DNA from: Chondrus crispus
Lineage: Eukaryota > Rhodophyta > Florideophyceae > Gigartinales > Gigartinaceae
NCBI RefSeq assembly: GCF_000350225.1
Contig: NW_005179038.1
Coordinates: forward strand, 141,241-205,240
DNA length: 64,000 nt
Reading direction: 5' to 3'
The notes under the pieces were generated by a model. That model was not told the origin of the DNA. It searched no databases and was given only the letters and a program-made list of their open reading frames with translations. Positions 62,339 through 64,000 of this stretch are shown piece after piece. Position 1 is the first letter of the stretch. Every line of letters starts with the position of its first letter. A program made the position numbers and the translations under genes.

Positions 62339-63221
62339 CTCTAGAGCCCGAAATGCTTTCTCCAACCTCTTTGTACGCGCGAGAAGATGGAGCTACAGGT
62401 CCAGTAAGCAGATATCGTTGGAGCGGGCGGATACACGACTGTGCTGTCACAAAGGCAAATACAATACGTAGGGGCGCCGTCTGGAGCCCTCTGCAACCCC
62501 GACCGCGCAAGCCGCCTAGGCCTCCGGCCAGGCCGTGCGTGCGCGGAATGGCGGTAGCATGGCGGCCGCCTAAGCGCGCGCACGCTCGCCCGCGGCCGCG
62601 GCAAGCGCGGCCCGCGAGGGCCGCGAGGGCCGCCGCGCACGGCGACCGGCCGGCCGCGGACCGCCCCCCGGCGACGCGATGGGGTGCGTGTGCAGCCGGG
62701 GCGCGGGCGCGGCGCGGTGCGCAGAATGCGGGCGGGAAGCGGGGCGCGTGCGCGCGGCAGGGGCAGGGGCAGGGGCGCGCGCGGTGCGCAGGGAGGGAGG
62801 GCGCGCGCGAGACGCGCGACGGATGTGCGCGCGAGGGCGCGGCACGTCGGAGGGGCGTGGGGTGCAGCGAGGAGAAGCGGGGCGGCTGCGCGGAGAGGAG
62901 CAAGGTGATGAGGCTGGTGTGCAAGGTGGAGCGTGTACAAGTAGGAGTGTGTAGGTGGCAATAGTTCCGGATCACTGACGGGTTGTAGCGTGTCCACGTG
63001 TGCAGCGGCTCACTGTAATGGTGTGGCCGTTCCTGAAACGTTACAGTCGGCGAAGCGTCGTGGGCGCGTGTTGTAATTCCTCCTCATTACCTCTGCGTGT
63101 ATTGCGCACTTCATTATCGCCGAGACGATGCGTACCGTCGGGAAAAGGTCGACGACAAGGAACGAGTTACTCTGCAAGTAAAAGCCGCGGGCACGCCCCG
63201 CCTCCTCACGCCTCCGCCTCC
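62339..63221. other. GC-rich low-complexity region
   Basis: 62475-62900 is very GC-rich, with every frame open and coding only Arg/Ala/Pro-type low complexity. I see no gene. It lies downstream of the BCCIP-like gene. Confidence 0.5.
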
Positions 63222-63998
63222 TCACGCCTCCGCCTCCGGAGCAGCGCCGACCAGCCGCGCCACCTCCTCCCTCACACGGCCGACCTTGGCGGCCTTGACC
63301 AGCAGCGCGAGCATGCACCTCTCCGCGACCTCGCCGTCGGCGCCGGTCCTTCGCGCCGTCCACTCGACCCTCTCGCTCGCCGCGCGCGCCCACACCTCGT
63401 CCTCGACCTTGGTGTACGCGGTCTCCTGCGCCTTGTCCGCCTCTCCCCTCCTCCTCTTGCGCCCGCCGCCGCCGCCGAGCACCTCGGTCACGTAGAGGTA
63501 CCAGTCGAACCTGAACATCCTCCTCGCCTCCTCCGTGCCCTCGTCCTCGGTGGCCCACTCCACCTCGCAGAACAGCGCCTCGAGCATCTTGGGCACCACC
63601 AGCGGCGGCAGGTTCACCACCCGCTCGCACACCACCAGCCCGATGTTGCGCGCGCCGGGCCCCTCCGCCGCCGCCTTGCCTAGCACCGCCGCAAACCCCT
63701 CGGCCCCCGCCGCCGCGGCCGCCGCCTCCAGCCCGCGCACCACGCCCGCCAGCAGCCGCGCGTGCGCGCGCACGCCCAGCACCGAGATCACCCCCACCGC
63801 GTGCTCCTCCTCCGACACCCGCACCACCGTCCCGACCCGCGTCTGCGCGCACACCGCCTCCGCGAGCGCGCGCGCGCTGCACCCCGCCTCCGTCTCCGTC
63901 TCCGTCTCCGTCTCCGTCCCCGTCTCCGTCTCCGCCTTCCCCCGCGCGCCGGCGCCCTTCTTCTCGCCGCGCGCGCCGCTTCCCACGAACGCACGCAT
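63222..63998 (-). CDS. BCCIP/Bcp1 family protein, probably partial
   Basis: A 258-codon frame runs from ATG 63998 (2 nt from the window edge) to a stop at 63222. From about residue 50 it follows the BCCIP/Bcp1 family: Val-Gly-Thr-Val-Val-Arg, an acidic step, Val-Gly-Val-Ile-Ser-Val-Leu, then Asn-Ile-Gly-Leu-Val-Val-Cys-Glu-Arg-Val-Val-Asn-Leu-Pro-Pro-Leu-Val-Val-Pro, a conserved Phe-Asp-Trp-Tyr-Leu-Tyr-Val segment, a basic Lys-Arg-Arg-Arg loop, and an entry to the C-terminal strand region. Family members act in ribosomal protein uL14 chaperoning, nuclear export and genome stability. The usual acidic N-terminus with its Phe-Phe-Asp-type motif is absent, replaced by a Thr-Glu simple repeat (residues 23-37), so an upstream exon or start outside the window is likely. 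Codon third positions are almost all G or C. Confidence 0.8.
   Translation of the reverse strand: MRAFVGSGARGEKKGAGARGKAETETGTETETETETEAGCSARALAEAVCAQTRVGTVVRVSEEEHAVGVISVLGVRAHARLLAGVVRGLEAAAAAAGAEGFAAVLGKAAAEGPGARNIGLVVCERVVNLPPLVVPKMLEALFCEVEWATEDEGTEEARRMFRFDWYLYVTEVLGGGGGRKRRRGEADKAQETAYTKVEDEVWARAASERVEWTARRTGADGEVAERCMLALLVKAAKVGRVREEVARLVGAAPEAEA
63888..63944. repeat. GTCTCC simple repeat coding Thr-Glu
   Basis: Units of CGTCTC(C) give the Thr-Glu run of the BCCIP-like protein. The run may vary in length between individuals. Confidence 0.9.
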
Positions 63999-64000
63999 CA

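Noticed and set aside
62307-62997. Long overlapping frames on both strands (about 220 codons each)
   Set aside because: The DNA is extremely GC-rich, all frames are open, and the products are only Arg/Ala/Pro/His low complexity.
1-64000. CRISPR array, bacterial operon or phage features
   Set aside because: No regularly spaced repeats of that type. TATA boxes, introns and LTR elements show this is eukaryotic nuclear DNA.

Overview
The window is nuclear DNA of a eukaryote. Genes are sparse and almost intronless. Protein genes have TATA boxes about 85-130 bp upstream of their ATG, and the two clear introns are about 110 bp long with GT...AG ends and an ACTAAC/ACTAAT-type branch site. LTR retrotransposons and small DNA transposons are abundant, and there is one assembly gap (38879-38980, all N). 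My best guess is a red alga of the florideophyte type (Chondrus-like). That is an inference from gene style and repeat content, not from a marker gene, and I hold it at about 50%.

Layout. 1-13.5 kb is mostly repeat-rich DNA without genes, apart from a broken TIMP-like gene (2986-3730) and a small secreted cationic 8-cysteine peptide gene (5231-5485, minus). A basic, disordered RS-rich protein gene lies at 13671-14357. A MITE copy lies at 15011-15470. From about 16.55 to 28.66 kb there is a Ty3/Gypsy chromovirus-type element on the plus strand: gag with a CCHC knuckle, then pol (PR-RT-RH-IN-chromodomain), then a 2.2-kb noncoding array. Two overlapping reading frames on the opposite strand follow, then a polypurine tract and a candidate 3' LTR. 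Immediately next is a plus-strand 396-aa gene of unknown function with its own TATA (28665-29855). It lies tail to tail with a minus-strand Ty1/Copia element (29882-34951) that carries frame breaks in gag and before RNase H.

35.5-41.7 kb carries two intact TIMP-like genes (35527-36214 and 40979-41655, both minus). A partial unknown gene beside the assembly gap lies between them. 42-46.8 kb is AT-richer, gene-free and hairpin-rich. Two paralogous secreted FG-GAP/ASPIC-UnbV (CRTAC1-like) genes face each other at 46995-48548 (plus) and 56489-58024 (minus), with a 502-bp MITE between them. 58-62.3 kb holds tandem palindromes, a pogo/CENP-B-type helix-turn-helix relic, and a third MITE copy with a TTAA-flanked piggyBac-like MITE nested inside. 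The right edge (63222-63998, minus) is a BCCIP/Bcp1-family gene that probably continues outside the window.

The secretory genes share a theme: TIMP-like proteins with N-terminal CXC, CRTAC1-like calcium-binding propellers and a cationic Cys-rich peptide are all predicted extracellular. A role at the cell wall, matrix or surface defence is plausible but unproven. The most unusual items are the TIMP-like family with its extra 11-cysteine C-terminal module and conserved intron, opposite-strand genes at the 3' ends of both retrotransposons, the nested MITE, and a strong excess of the word TACTGTA/TACAGTA over the whole window.
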